Assembly (NCBI GenBank): GCA_027049035.1 | Contig: JALTVI010000068.1 | Coordinates: forward strand, 109,386 to 173,385 | Direction of reading: 5' to 3' | DNA length: 64,000 nt | DNA from: Sulfurovum sp. | GTDB taxonomy: Bacteria > Campylobacterota > Campylobacteria > Campylobacterales > Sulfurovaceae | Part shown: positions 8,060 to 17,646 of the stretch, in pieces | Position numbering within the stretch: position 1 is the stretch's first letter | Layout: every line of letters begins with the position of its first letter | The notes under the pieces: generated by a model | Told to the model about the DNA's origin: nothing | Database searches by the model: none | What the model saw: only the letters and a program-made list of their open reading frames with translations | Position numbers and translations under genes: made by a program

Positions 8060-10469
8060 ATTCGAAGCAAAAATGGGCGCGTTTGGCCGTTTTGTGGCTG
8101 AAAACCCCATCAAGGTGATCGTTGCCGTCATTATTCTGCTGGCCTTTCCCATTTCCCATCTGCCGCTGATCAAGTTCGATACCTCCACGGAGGGTTTCAT
8201 GCACGAAAAAGACCCCGTACTGCAGACCTACAACCGCTTCAGGGATCAGTTCGGCAGGGATGAGAAGATCGCTGTTGCCATCAAAAGCGACAAGGTATTC
8301 ACACTGCCGTTTTTAAAGATGCTGCGCGAGATGCATGAAGAGATCGAAGCGAAAGTACCCTACATTGACGATGTGACATCGCTCTACAATGTACGAAATA
8401 CACGCGGTGAAGGGGACAAACTCATCACCGATGACCTGCTTGAGCCTTTCCCCCAAAGCGAGGCTGATGTTGAGGCCATTAAAAAGCGTGCGCTTGCGTC
8501 ACATTTCTACAAAAATCTCCTCCTCTCCGAAGATGGAAAAATGACGGCGATCGTCATCGAGACGGATACGTATACCCATGAGGGTGAAGAGAAGGTATCG
8601 GATGAAGATGCTTTCGAGGAAGAGGGTGCCTTTGAAGAGGAGAGTACGCCACAGAGTCAAAAACGTGACTATCTCAGTGACCAGGAGAATGCTGAAGTGG
8701 TCCAGGCGGTGCGGAAGATTGTGAAAAAATACCACGAACGCTACGGCATCGAAGCCTACATTGCAGGCTCTCCATCAGTGATGGATGCGCTCAAGCACCA
8801 GATGCAGGCAGACATGCAGAAGTTTACACGGGTGACCTTTCTGATCATTATCGTTTTTCTCTTCGTGATGTTCCGCCGTGTTTCGGCAGTTGTCTATCCG
8901 CTGCTGGTGGTCATTCTGGCCCTGCTGGCAACGGTAGGAACCATGGGGTGGGCAGGTGTGGCGTTCAAACTGCCTACTCAGATCGTCCCCTCGCTGATAC
9001 TGGCAGTGAGTGTGGGTGCGACGGTGCATGTGCTCTCCATCTTCTTTGACCGCTTCAATACAGAAGGGGACAAAAAGGAGGCCATTGCCTTTACCATGCG
9101 CCACTCCGGTCTTGCCATTATCATGACTTCGGTGACCACCGCTATTGGTATCGGCTCCTTTTCGGGGTCAGAGGTGGCCCCCATCTCAGACCTCGGTATC
9201 TTCGCCTCGCTTGGGGTGATGGTATCGCTTGTACTAACGTTGACGCTCCTGCCTGCGCTTCTAAGTATTACAAGACTCAAACAGCGTCCTAAGAAGGGTC
9301 CCGGCAGACTCGACCGTATCATGGGACAGCTTGCGGTGGTGCCGGTACGCCACTACAAAGGCATTATTGCGGCAAGTGCGGTTCTGGTAGCCGTTTCGCT
9401 GCTGGCAGCATCGAAGATAGAACTCTCACACAACCCGCTCTACTGGTTTGAAGCCGGTGATCCCAACCGTGTGGCAACCGAGACGATCGATGCGCACATG
9501 AACGGTACGGTCACCATTGAAGCGGTGGTCGATACAGGCAAAGAGAACGGCTGGAACGACCCTGAAAGGCTGGAAAAACTCAATGAGATGAGTGCGAAAC
9601 TCGAAACGTATATCGATGCCTATACGCATATCGGCAAGGTGATCTCGCTGGCAACAATCGTCAAAGAGACCAACCGCGCACTGCACGAGAACAACGAGAG
9701 TTACTACGCTATTCCCCAAAATGCCGACCTCGTTTCACAGGAACTGCTGCTCTTTGAAAACTCCGGAAGCGATGATCTTGAAGATGTTGTCGACAGCCAG
9801 TTCTCCAAGGCGCGTATCACCATCAAGGTACCCTGGACCGATGCGGTCAAGGCGGTAGGTGTGCTGCACTACATCGAAAAAGAGGTGGCCCGGACCTTCC
9901 CGGATGACAAGGTGGAAGTTACGGGGATGATCCCGCTGCTTGTCAACACCTTTTCACAGGCAGTCAGCTCATCAGTTCGCAGTTACTTTATCGCGTTTAT
10001 ACTTATTTCACTGATGATGATACTGATTCTGGGCTCCGTACGTATCGGATTGCTGAGTATGATTCCCAATTTGACGCCTATTATTATGGGGCTGCTTATC
10101 ATGTATGTGGCAAACATCCCGCTGGATATGTTTACCCTGCTCATCGGTTCCATCGCGATCGGGCTGGCGGTGGATGATACCATTCACTTCCTGCACAACT
10201 TCCGCCGCTACTACCTGGAGTGTCACGATAGTGCCCTTGCGATAGAAAAAACTTTTTATACGACAGGAAAAGCAATGGTTATAACAACGATTGTGCTATC
10301 ATTGGGCTTTTATGCCTATATGCTCGCACAGATGGTCTCGGTACGCAACTTCGGTCTGCTGACAGGTTCGGTCATTGTGCTGGCACTGCTGGCGGACCTG
10401 CTGCTTGCACCCGCACTGATGATCGTTGCGGCGAAGCGGGGATGGATCGATGGAGTTAAGAGTGAATAG
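8049..10469 (+). CDS. RND superfamily (MmpL/COG1033-type) exporter 2
   Basis: 806 aa, overlapping exporter 1 by 11 bp, with an AAAGGA ribosome site. The topology is the same as exporter 1. SVGATVHVLSIFFDRF replaces the first Asp-containing signature (the Asp is absent), while GLAVDDTIHFLHNF in the second half is intact. A very acidic insert (EEEGAFEEES and neighbours, near residues 180-205) lies in the first periplasmic domain. The two paralogues may form a heteromeric pump in which one half-site has lost its proton relay. The stop is followed by 99 bp without a gene. Confidence 0.87.
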   Translation: MHLKFEAKMGAFGRFVAENPIKVIVAVIILLAFPISHLPLIKFDTSTEGFMHEKDPVLQTYNRFRDQFGRDEKIAVAIKSDKVFTLPFLKMLREMHEEIEAKVPYIDDVTSLYNVRNTRGEGDKLITDDLLEPFPQSEADVEAIKKRALASHFYKNLLLSEDGKMTAIVIETDTYTHEGEEKVSDEDAFEEEGAFEEESTPQSQKRDYLSDQENAEVVQAVRKIVKKYHERYGIEAYIAGSPSVMDALKHQMQADMQKFTRVTFLIIIVFLFVMFRRVSAVVYPLLVVILALLATVGTMGWAGVAFKLPTQIVPSLILAVSVGATVHVLSIFFDRFNTEGDKKEAIAFTMRHSGLAIIMTSVTTAIGIGSFSGSEVAPISDLGIFASLGVMVSLVLTLTLLPALLSITRLKQRPKKGPGRLDRIMGQLAVVPVRHYKGIIAASAVLVAVSLLAASKIELSHNPLYWFEAGDPNRVATETIDAHMNGTVTIEAVVDTGKENGWNDPERLEKLNEMSAKLETYIDAYTHIGKVISLATIVKETNRALHENNESYYAIPQNADLVSQELLLFENSGSDDLEDVVDSQFSKARITIKVPWTDAVKAVGVLHYIEKEVARTFPDDKVEVTGMIPLLVNTFSQAVSSSVRSYFIAFILISLMMILILGSVRIGLLSMIPNLTPIIMGLLIMYVANIPLDMFTLLIGSIAIGLAVDDTIHFLHNFRRYYLECHDSALAIEKTFYTTGKAMVITTIVLSLGFYAYMLAQMVSVRNFGLLTGSVIVLALLADLLLAPALMIVAAKRGWIDGVKSE

Positions 10470-10568
10470 TGAATAGTGAAGAGTTTCGGTATGCTTTTCT
10501 GTTGAAAAGCTTTTATTGATATCTATTTTACATAATATTGCAGGTTAGAACATAAAAGGAGAACAAGA

Positions 10569-11363
10569 ATGAAGAGAACGATTTTGATGACATTGGCGGC
10601 TGTGATGCTGGCGGGGGTTTCTGCCTATGCGGACGACCCCAAGGCGCGTGCGATTATGGAGAAGGTCGATGCACGTGATGACGGCAAGACGATCGAACAG
10701 GATATGAAGATGATCCTCATCGACAAGCGCGGCAAGAAGCGTGTGCGCGACATCAAGTCTTACGGCAAAGACTACGGCAAGGATGAGTACAAGGTGATGT
10801 TCTTCAAATCGCCTGCAGATGTGCGCAACACGGGGTTTTTGACTTACGACTATGACGACCCGAAGAAAGATGATGACCAGTGGCTCTACCTTCCCGCACT
10901 CAAAAAGGTCAAGCGTATCCCGAGTTCGGACAAATCCTCCAGCTTCATGGGTTCGGATTTTTCCTACTTCGATATGACCGACAGGAACCTCGAAGATTAC
11001 GACTTCAAACTGCTCAAAGAGACATCAGTCCGGGGTCACAAGGCGTGGATGATCGAGTCGATGCCGCGTACGAAGAAGGTGGTCAAGGAGTCGGGGTACC
11101 TCAAGAGCATCGGCATTGTCAGACAGGACAACTATGTCGTGGTGCGCTCCATCGGGTTTATGAAGAACGGCCGCAAGAAGTATATGGATATGACAAAACT
11201 CCACAAGCAAAACGGTATCTGGGTACCGGACGAGATCACGATGACGACCAAAAAGGGCAAGAAGACGCTGCACAAGACGATTCTGCAGTTTACCAACATC
11301 AAACTCAATAAGCCCATCAGTGACAGCATGTTCAAGACGCGCAGACTTGAAAAAGGACTCTAA
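10569..11363 (+). CDS. LolA-like periplasmic outer-membrane lipoprotein-sorting family protein
   Basis: 264 aa with a signal peptide ending near ADD at residues 21-23 and a strong ribosome site (AAAGGAG). The body (DWLYLPALKKVKRI-like stretch, SSSFMGSDFSYFDM, then a C-terminal beta-rich half) matches the LolA-like family commonly encoded next to MmpL-type RND proteins. Such proteins have a half-barrel fold that could carry a lipid or acyl chain through the periplasm. It lies 3 bp before the barrel gene and is probably co-transcribed with the RND pair, although the 99-bp gap could hold a second promoter. Confidence 0.83.
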   Translation: MKRTILMTLAAVMLAGVSAYADDPKARAIMEKVDARDDGKTIEQDMKMILIDKRGKKRVRDIKSYGKDYGKDEYKVMFFKSPADVRNTGFLTYDYDDPKKDDDQWLYLPALKKVKRIPSSDKSSSFMGSDFSYFDMTDRNLEDYDFKLLKETSVRGHKAWMIESMPRTKKVVKESGYLKSIGIVRQDNYVVVRSIGFMKNGRKKYMDMTKLHKQNGIWVPDEITMTTKKGKKTLHKTILQFTNIKLNKPISDSMFKTRRLEKGL

Positions 11364-11366
11364 GCG

Positions 11367-12944
11367 GTGCATACGGTGTGGTTGAGAACGGCACTCTGTC
11401 TGGGGGTGATAGGCAGCAGTGTACTGGCGGATGAGAGTATCGACGATGCGATGGAGGGCTTTGACGATACACCCGCAGTGCAAGAGGCTTCCCCGGCAGT
11501 AAACACGGCAGCCTCTGACGACCTGATGGCGGGTTTTGATGATGATTCAAGCGCTGCAGGGCAGGGGAGTGATACGACAGATGAGAGTATGGCGGGGTTT
11601 GAGAGTGATGAAGAGGATGCAGCTGCCTCCAATGCGCAGAGCGCTTCCGAAAAGAGCGGTTTTCTTCCTGATGGTCTCAGCGGCGAGATCACGCAGCAGT
11701 TTGCCTTCTCATACAACAAAGACAAACCCAAAAACCTCTTCTCTTCCCTGCGTCAGACCCTCTTTCTTGACTATGAACACACCTTTGGAAACGGCGTAAA
11801 GTTCAAGATCAACGCCAAAGCGTTCTATGATGGGATGTACGATGTCAGAAGAGGCGACTATACTGAGGAGGAGCTTGATTCTCTGCGTACGGAGATACGC
11901 CTCTACGATGCCTATCTGGAGTGGAGTTTCAATGATCACTTCGATGCCAAAGCGGGGCGGCAGGTGGTTGTGTGGGGGCGAAGCGACACCATCCGCATCA
12001 CCGATGTGCTCAACCCGCTGGACAACCGCCGTCCGGGGATCGTCGACATTGAGGATCTGCGCCTGCCCACGACCATGCTGCGCTTTGATTACAGCATCGG
12101 CGACTGGCGCATCACTCCCATTGTCATTCTCGAGCAGCAGTTTACACTTAATCCGCCCTACGGATCTGTCTACAATCCGCTCCCGTTCGATGCGGAGCGC
12201 TACCGGGAACAGGGATTGCGTCTTCCCTACATCCCGCAGCATGAGAGCTACCGTGACCCGACGTTCGCCCTCAGCGTAGGCGGAGAGTTTCCCGGATGGG
12301 ACATCAGCTTCTACGCCGCGCATATCTATGATGATATCGGGTATATCAAAGAGCAGGGAAATATCTTTTTTCAGCCGGGTGTGAAGATTCACCATGACAA
12401 GGTCAATATGCTCGGTACGGCACTCAATGTGCTTTCAGGCTCATGGCTCTTCAAAACGGAGTGGGCCTACTGGGACAAGTTGCGTTTTACCACCGCCAAT
12501 GAGAGAACATTCAAGCGTCTTGACGGGCTACTCGGTTTTGAGTACAGCGGCATCAATGAAACGACCATAAGCTACGACATCGCCATTCGGCACTTTTTGA
12601 ACTATGACGAGAGGCTTGGGGTGGAGAGTATGCCAAACCCTCTATACCCCGCCTACAGCAGCGAGCCGGTGATTCCGCTTGCCCCCATCGAGAAGAATAC
12701 CTATCAGCACGCTTTCCGTATCAGCTCCAACTTCATCAACGATACGCTGCATCTGAACTACCTGCATACCCGCTACGGTTTGGGGCTGGAAAAGGGCGGC
12801 TTTCAGCGTGCGTGGGTCAAGTACGATATTGCCGATGCGATCAATACGGAGGTGGGCATCGTCGACTATTTCGGTGGTACGCCGCTCTTTGACGAAGTCA
12901 AAGATGAGATGCTATTCTTTATGGATATCTCTTACAGCTTTTAA
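11367..12944 (+). CDS. predicted outer membrane beta-barrel protein (DUF1302-like)
   Basis: 525 aa from GTG 11367 (AAAAGGAC upstream), with a signal peptide to about residue 21. Residues 22-90 are low-complexity and acidic with three copies of a D(D/E)xMxGF motif (26-34, 51-59, 72-80). From about 100 on, alternating aromatic strands, GRQVVVWGRSDTIRITDVLNP and a terminal Phe (DISYSF) indicate an outer membrane barrel. DUF1302-type barrels often accompany RND plus LolA-like genes. The likely role is the exit or receiving point of the lipid route. Its stop overlaps the convergent regulator gene by 4 bp. Confidence 0.75.
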   Translation: MHTVWLRTALCLGVIGSSVLADESIDDAMEGFDDTPAVQEASPAVNTAASDDLMAGFDDDSSAAGQGSDTTDESMAGFESDEEDAAASNAQSASEKSGFLPDGLSGEITQQFAFSYNKDKPKNLFSSLRQTLFLDYEHTFGNGVKFKINAKAFYDGMYDVRRGDYTEEELDSLRTEIRLYDAYLEWSFNDHFDAKAGRQVVVWGRSDTIRITDVLNPLDNRRPGIVDIEDLRLPTTMLRFDYSIGDWRITPIVILEQQFTLNPPYGSVYNPLPFDAERYREQGLRLPYIPQHESYRDPTFALSVGGEFPGWDISFYAAHIYDDIGYIKEQGNIFFQPGVKIHHDKVNMLGTALNVLSGSWLFKTEWAYWDKLRFTTANERTFKRLDGLLGFEYSGINETTISYDIAIRHFLNYDERLGVESMPNPLYPAYSSEPVIPLAPIEKNTYQHAFRISSNFINDTLHLNYLHTRYGLGLEKGGFQRAWVKYDIADAINTEVGIVDYFGGTPLFDEVKDEMLFFMDISYSF

Positions 12945-13654
12945 CCCACTCTTCTGTTGTTAGGAAGCGTAAGGCTGTAGCCCTGGGAAGGGATGGTCTG
13001 AATGAACTTGTGCTTGAGTTTCTCTCTTAGACGTCTGACCAGTGTTCTCAACGTGTTTGGTGTGACTGCTTTATCCGGCCAAAGGCACTGCTCTATTGTG
13101 TAGTTGTCAATGACCTTGTTTCTGTTTTGTAACAGCAGATACAACAGATCCCCCTCTTTTTTGGTTAAGTGTATCGGCTCATCACAGCAGAAAAGGGTAC
13201 GTGTTTTCTCATTGAAACAGTACTCCTCGTCCAAAATAAGGTGGTTTGGATTGTGGGTTTTGTAGGTATTTTTTTTATGCATGCGCTGAATGGCAATCTT
13301 CATAACTACCCGAAGCTCTTCTCTGTTAAAGGGCTTTGAAAGGTAGGCGACAGGATCGAGTTTGACTGCCCGCTCTACGTTGTAGTCATCCATATGGGCG
13401 GTCAGAAAGACGATCTGTGTTTTAGGATAGCGTTTCAGGATAGCTTCAGAGAGTTCCACACCGTCCATCTCCCCCTTGATACAGATATCCATCAGAATGA
13501 TATCGGTAGGATTCTCCTCCAACACCCTGAGTGCATCATTGGCATTGGAGCAGATGTCGATCACATTGTACCCCAGTTTGTTGCTCACAAAACTTTCAAT
13601 CTCCATCGCGACGATACTCTCATCTTCTACGATAAGAACGTTGATACTGTTCAT
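12941..13654 (-). CDS. two-component response regulator, OmpR type
   Basis: 237 aa. The receiver domain (1-120) has acidic pocket E10/D11, phospho-acceptor D56 (LMDICIKG), T85 and K107 (YLSKPF). The C-terminal winged helix (about 140-230, TKKEGDLLYLLLQNRN to TLRTLVRRLREKL) binds DNA. It overlaps the kinase gene upstream by 4 bp, so it is the cognate partner. It is convergent with the lipid operon, overlapping its last gene by 4 bp. Confidence 0.93.
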   Translation of the reverse strand: MNSINVLIVEDESIVAMEIESFVSNKLGYNVIDICSNANDALRVLEENPTDIILMDICIKGEMDGVELSEAILKRYPKTQIVFLTAHMDDYNVERAVKLDPVAYLSKPFNREELRVVMKIAIQRMHKKNTYKTHNPNHLILDEEYCFNEKTRTLFCCDEPIHLTKKEGDLLYLLLQNRNKVIDNYTIEQCLWPDKAVTPNTLRTLVRRLREKLKHKFIQTIPSQGYSLTLPNNRRVG

Positions 13655-15519
13655 ACCCTGAACCTTATGGTGTACTTTGTGTGTTTTTTGCTTTCAACCT
13701 CTATGCTGCCTTCTAGCTGATCGTAGATGAGTGCATGGATCAATTTGAGGCCGAGGCTCTTTTTATGCTTCTCAATACTGTATCCGCTGCCGTTGTCTTC
13801 TATGACAAGCAGATATTGGCCTGTCTCTTCCTCTTTGTGAAGCGATACAGATATGATACCCTTTCCATTTTTAAAAGCATATTTATAGGCATTGGTGACA
13901 AGCTCATTGATGACAAGACCGATGTAGACAGCCTGTTTGAGTGGAATATCGGTCACATCAATACTGCTAACTACTTCAACACTGTATTGGGTGTAGCTGT
14001 AGCTTTCGGAAATATCGTAGAGGAGTGCATCGATGTAGGTGGCGATGTTGATATTCTCAAGGTCGTCGCTGGAGAGCAGCATTGAGTAGGTTTTTGCAAT
14101 GGTATTGATGCGGTGTTCGAGGTCAATAAATTTCTCCTGCATCGCCGGATCTTCTATCTGATCATACTGTAACCGTATCATGGAGAGGATGATCTGAAGA
14201 TTGTTTTTGACGCGGTGGTGTACCTCCTTGAGCAGCAGTTCCTGTGTATGGAGCGATTTGTTGAGTGCGTCGGTTTTTTTCTCCACCTCATCTTCAACAA
14301 GCCGTGTTCTGCTAAGCGTCTCCCCGATGAGCTGTTTCTCCTTCTGTTTCTTCTCCTCCTGGAGGATGACGTACCTGTCTGCAAAGGCAAGTGAGAGGAT
14401 GAAGGCTTCCAATACGGTAACAAAAATAAGAGAATTGTTGAAGAAATCGATCATAAATGTTGTGATGCCCAGTGCATCTGTGATGAGGCAGAGATAGGTG
14501 ACAAAGACCAGCGCAAAGCCCATGATGAAGAGTCTTGCCTGCTTATACCCTTTTGTGAAGATGACAATGCCGGCAAAGAGCTGATAGGTAATGAAGAGGG
14601 CACCCGTAACAATCAGGGTTGGCAGTGCATAAAGACTTTGTGGCGTGAAGAGTACGATCTCCAACAGGGTGAGGAGAATGAATCCTTTATAGATTCTGTC
14701 GATCCACGGTACCTGTTTGGTGTTCAGGAAATGGATGGCGAAGAGTGCGGAGGTGACGATGAGTGAGCCGACTTTCAGCAGTACGATCTCCAGGTCCAGG
14801 GCAACAAAAGTTGGCGGGAAGTAGATCTTTGTTAAACCAATATAGGTGATCTGCTGGTAGAGCAGGGCAAAGAGATAGAGGCCGTAATAGAAGTAGCTTC
14901 TGTCCCGCATGTAGAAGGAGAGAAAAAAGGCATATATCATCAGTGCGAGGACGATGCCGATAAGCAGAATGTTGAATGCTTTGTGATATTTGTCGCTACG
15001 GTAGAATGTTGCAGAATCTTCAAGCAGCAGTTTGAATGCTACCGGGCTGTAGGTTGAGTGTATGGAGAGATAGTAGGTTTTGCTGCTGTGCGGCTGCAGT
15101 GTAATGGGAAGGTGAAAAAAGAGTGTATTATGTGTGTTCTGCAGGTGCAACAAGCCTGTTTTCCCTACTATTTCATGCGTCTGTCCGTCATAGAGTACAA
15201 TATCCTCTATGAGTGAAGAGGTAGGGATCAACAGACGGTGAACGGGTCTGTCTGAATGGTTTTGCACTACGAATGCAATCCAGATACGTTTTTGTGAAAC
15301 ACCGAGGTTGACTACCTCTTTATTGCATGTCATAAAGTGTGCTGATGCTATGACTGAGGAGAGCGTTGCATTGTTGTCTGTTATGGCAATTCGCGTATAG
15401 GGGAGAATGGAGTCTCCGTCTGTCTTCTCAATGTCCACTGCTTTGAAGCTGGCAAAGAGCAGTGTCTGCATCAGCAAAAATAACAAAAGCCCCCATTGTA
15501 TCTGCAGATTTCGTTTCAT
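13651..15519 (-). CDS. sensor histidine kinase with 7TMR-DISM input and HisKA_2 core
   Basis: 622 aa. A signal sequence (to about 23) precedes a periplasmic 7TMR-DISMED2-like domain (about 30-165), seven membrane helices (about 182-385), a coiled coil (385-425), a HisKA_2/HWE-type H-box (EVHHRVKNNLQ, acceptor probably His435), and a HATPase domain (NELVTNAYKYAF; DNGSGY). DISM sensors bind carbohydrate-like or other small ligands outside the inner membrane. The ligand here is unknown. The gene has an AGAGAG ribosome site and its own promoter region at 15520-15560. Confidence 0.9.
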   Translation of the reverse strand: MKRNLQIQWGLLLFLLMQTLLFASFKAVDIEKTDGDSILPYTRIAITDNNATLSSVIASAHFMTCNKEVVNLGVSQKRIWIAFVVQNHSDRPVHRLLIPTSSLIEDIVLYDGQTHEIVGKTGLLHLQNTHNTLFFHLPITLQPHSSKTYYLSIHSTYSPVAFKLLLEDSATFYRSDKYHKAFNILLIGIVLALMIYAFFLSFYMRDRSYFYYGLYLFALLYQQITYIGLTKIYFPPTFVALDLEIVLLKVGSLIVTSALFAIHFLNTKQVPWIDRIYKGFILLTLLEIVLFTPQSLYALPTLIVTGALFITYQLFAGIVIFTKGYKQARLFIMGFALVFVTYLCLITDALGITTFMIDFFNNSLIFVTVLEAFILSLAFADRYVILQEEKKQKEKQLIGETLSRTRLVEDEVEKKTDALNKSLHTQELLLKEVHHRVKNNLQIILSMIRLQYDQIEDPAMQEKFIDLEHRINTIAKTYSMLLSSDDLENINIATYIDALLYDISESYSYTQYSVEVVSSIDVTDIPLKQAVYIGLVINELVTNAYKYAFKNGKGIISVSLHKEEETGQYLLVIEDNGSGYSIEKHKKSLGLKLIHALIYDQLEGSIEVESKKHTKYTIRFRV

Positions 15520-15657
15520 TAGACTCTCTTTGCTTTCTATCGCCTATTTTATCATATTCCGATGAGAAACTGTAACCCATGCGCCCAGATAGACATTTAT
15601 AGTATGATGTAGAGGATATCGCAACAGTGTTTTTGGATAGGATTGTTGCAATTATGC

Positions 15658-15663
15658 TACAAT
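15658..15663 (+). promoter_or_regulatory. -10 box next to start codon (leaderless candidate)
   Basis: TACAAT ends 6 nt before ATG 15670, and no ribosome site precedes the ATG. The transcript should begin at or next to the start codon. Confidence 0.4.
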
Positions 15664-15669
15664 TTACGA

Positions 15670-16737
15670 ATGAAAAAGAGAACACTCCCCCTTTTGAACA
15701 CTGTTGTTGCTGGTGTAAGCGGTCTTGCTGTACTGCTTCAGGCACAGACACCGCTTCCCAAGATCTATGAGGTTCCCAAAGCCGAGATTATTTATAAAAT
15801 CAGTGGCGGTGGACCTCTTGGTGACGATGTTAATCTCACACTTGAAGGAAACGGGAAACTGCGTTTTCGAGACTGGGGTGCGGTAGAGCTTTTTGAGACG
15901 AATATTACGGAAAAAACCAGAGGAACACTGCACTATATTGACCACAAGTTAAGCTGTATCAAACGTGAATCCAATGAGATTCTTGATGTGGATTTTAAAA
16001 CCAAGAAGATACGCAAGCGCCCTCTGCCTGATGGTAAAAAGGCACGCAACATTACAAAGGGGCTTTCCAAAAACGGTCAGCAGCAGATGATCGCCAATGT
16101 CATCTGTGATATGTGGACAGCAGAGGGGATCAGCAAATGTCTCTACAAGGGGATACCGCTATTTACCGAATATCGTGCTATGGGACTTTTATACCGTGAA
16201 GAAGCAGTCTCTGTACGTTTTGATATCAATGTCCGCAGTGCAGCCAAATGCAGTGTGCCGAAATTTCCGGTTGAGAAAATGGCGCTCTTTGCCGCGCATT
16301 TTAAGACAAAACATGTCAAGATCCCCGATGCCTTTTCCGAACGGCTGCTGGAAGTCATTTCCATACTCAATGCAAATAAAACGGACAAAGAAGCTCTTTC
16401 AGAAAGAGAGAAAGAGCGTGTGATGCACATCCTCACTCACCCCATTTTCGAAAGTCAGAAAAAACTGCTTCCCGTACTGCTTCAAACGATGAAAAAGACA
16501 AGGGCATGCCTTGCAACAGCGAAAAATACCGATATGGCAAACACCTGTCTGTATGATATGGTTACATTAAAACACTACTTCACCAAAGATCCTCACAATA
16601 AGATTCTCTCCTGGAAAAAAGAGCGTGCAGAGATACTGGAACGCTTTGATAAAAACATTACCTTTCTCGAATCACGTATGAAGTGTGTGCGCAGTGCCCA
16701 GCATTTCAGCGACCTGGCTAAATGTATGAAGCGGTAA
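15670..16737 (+). CDS. exported protein of unknown function
   Basis: 355 aa counted from ATG 15670 (MKKRTLPLL), which begins a signal peptide ending near LLQAQ. An upstream in-frame ATG at 15643 would put nine residues before the signal and is unlikely. The N-terminal half (residues 30-130) looks beta-rich and the C-terminal half is helical and Lys/Glu-rich. Several cysteines (SCIKRE, VICDMW, SKCLYK, AACLATA-like, MKCVRS, AKCMKR) suggest disulfides or a ligand site. I do not recognise the family. It is probably periplasmic. Confidence 0.7.
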   Translation: MKKRTLPLLNTVVAGVSGLAVLLQAQTPLPKIYEVPKAEIIYKISGGGPLGDDVNLTLEGNGKLRFRDWGAVELFETNITEKTRGTLHYIDHKLSCIKRESNEILDVDFKTKKIRKRPLPDGKKARNITKGLSKNGQQQMIANVICDMWTAEGISKCLYKGIPLFTEYRAMGLLYREEAVSVRFDINVRSAAKCSVPKFPVEKMALFAAHFKTKHVKIPDAFSERLLEVISILNANKTDKEALSEREKERVMHILTHPIFESQKKLLPVLLQTMKKTRACLATAKNTDMANTCLYDMVTLKHYFTKDPHNKILSWKKERAEILERFDKNITFLESRMKCVRSAQHFSDLAKCMKR

Positions 16738-16787
16738 GGGCACTGTGTGTTTCGATAATGTGCAAATGGATAAAGCCTCCAATGGAA

Positions 16788-16967
16788 CCGAAAGCTTTAT
16801 TGAAATGTATGCCCTTGGGTGCAGCTTCGGCTTGACGCTGATTGGCTGAATAACGTCTGGAGGGACTACCCCGCAAAGGGATACACTACGATAAAGCAAA
16901 TACCCAATAACCAATACACCAATTACCAATAACGACCTATATAAAGATCCCGCATCAGGTGCGGGAT
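16788..16967. repeat. intergenic repeat cluster: covarying hairpin, ccaataacc motif, REP
   Basis: Three repeat types fill this gap (16738-16996 has no gene). 16788-16830 is a hairpin repeat of the 40-bp family (stem CCGAA..GCT/AGCTTCGG, conserved loop with AAATGTATGCCCTTGGGT). 16902-16933 carries CCCAATAACCAATACACC. 16947-16967 is a REP-like palindrome ATCCCGCA..TGCGGGAT and may end transcription. The same three types recur elsewhere in this window. Confidence 0.75.
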
Positions 16968-16996
16968 GACGAACGGGGGGAGAAGAAAAGAGAGGA

Positions 16997-17551
16997 TTAC
17001 AGTTCAGGCGGATGAATACGGGTAAACTTCGTGCCTTCGAGTGAAATATTCGCCATCAGTCCTTTGTTATTGAAAACAAAGGCATAGATGGGTTTTTCGA
17101 AGCTAATAGAACTGATGTCAACTCCCTGGCCCCATTTGATGACGGCAACAGAGCCGTCGACACCGACCTGCCAGCCGTTGCTGTGCATGAACTGGTCAAG
17201 TGCATACTGGTCAGCAAAGGCAAAAAGGTAGGAGGTTTTCTGTGCACCGATCTGAAAACCGACGGAAGCAGAGGCGATGTTGTAGTAGGCCACGCTTTTG
17301 CCGTCTACCCTGAGAACGCCTTCCCCATACTCACCGCCTACAATGAAACCGCCTTTGTAGACATTGGGAAATACCAGGTACCCCTTGACTTTTTTGAGGA
17401 ACACATCCCCGCCTTTAACCAGTTTTTTGAATTGTGCAATGGCAACATCCGCCTCTGCATCAATGACTTTGGCTGCTTTTGCATGGAGTGCGCTGCTGAA
17501 AACCAGCATCAGTGTGGCAAAGAGTATGAGTGAGTGTTTTTTCAGTCTCAT
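16997..17551 (-). CDS. SYLF/YSC84-domain lipid-binding protein
   Basis: 184 aa from ATG 17551, chosen because GAAGGAA sits 7 nt before it and a signal peptide (MRLKKHSLILFATLMLVFSS) follows. The frame is open further upstream without a start context. The body matches the YSC84/SYLF fold: a FLKKVKGYLVFPNVYKGGF start, GGEYGEGVL, a YYNIASASVGFQIG core, then GWQVGVDGSVAVIKWG. These domains bind phosphoinositides in eukaryotes. Bacterial members are exported and of uncertain function. Confidence 0.88.
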   Translation of the reverse strand: MRLKKHSLILFATLMLVFSSALHAKAAKVIDAEADVAIAQFKKLVKGGDVFLKKVKGYLVFPNVYKGGFIVGGEYGEGVLRVDGKSVAYYNIASASVGFQIGAQKTSYLFAFADQYALDQFMHSNGWQVGVDGSVAVIKWGQGVDISSISFEKPIYAFVFNNKGLMANISLEGTKFTRIHPPEL

Positions 17552-17646
17552 GTAAATTCCTTCAAATAGTATCTTGGTGGCAATTATAGCGAAGAAAGGT
17601 GAATAAACTGTGTATAATTTCGGATAGAAAACAGCAAGGAGCAAAA

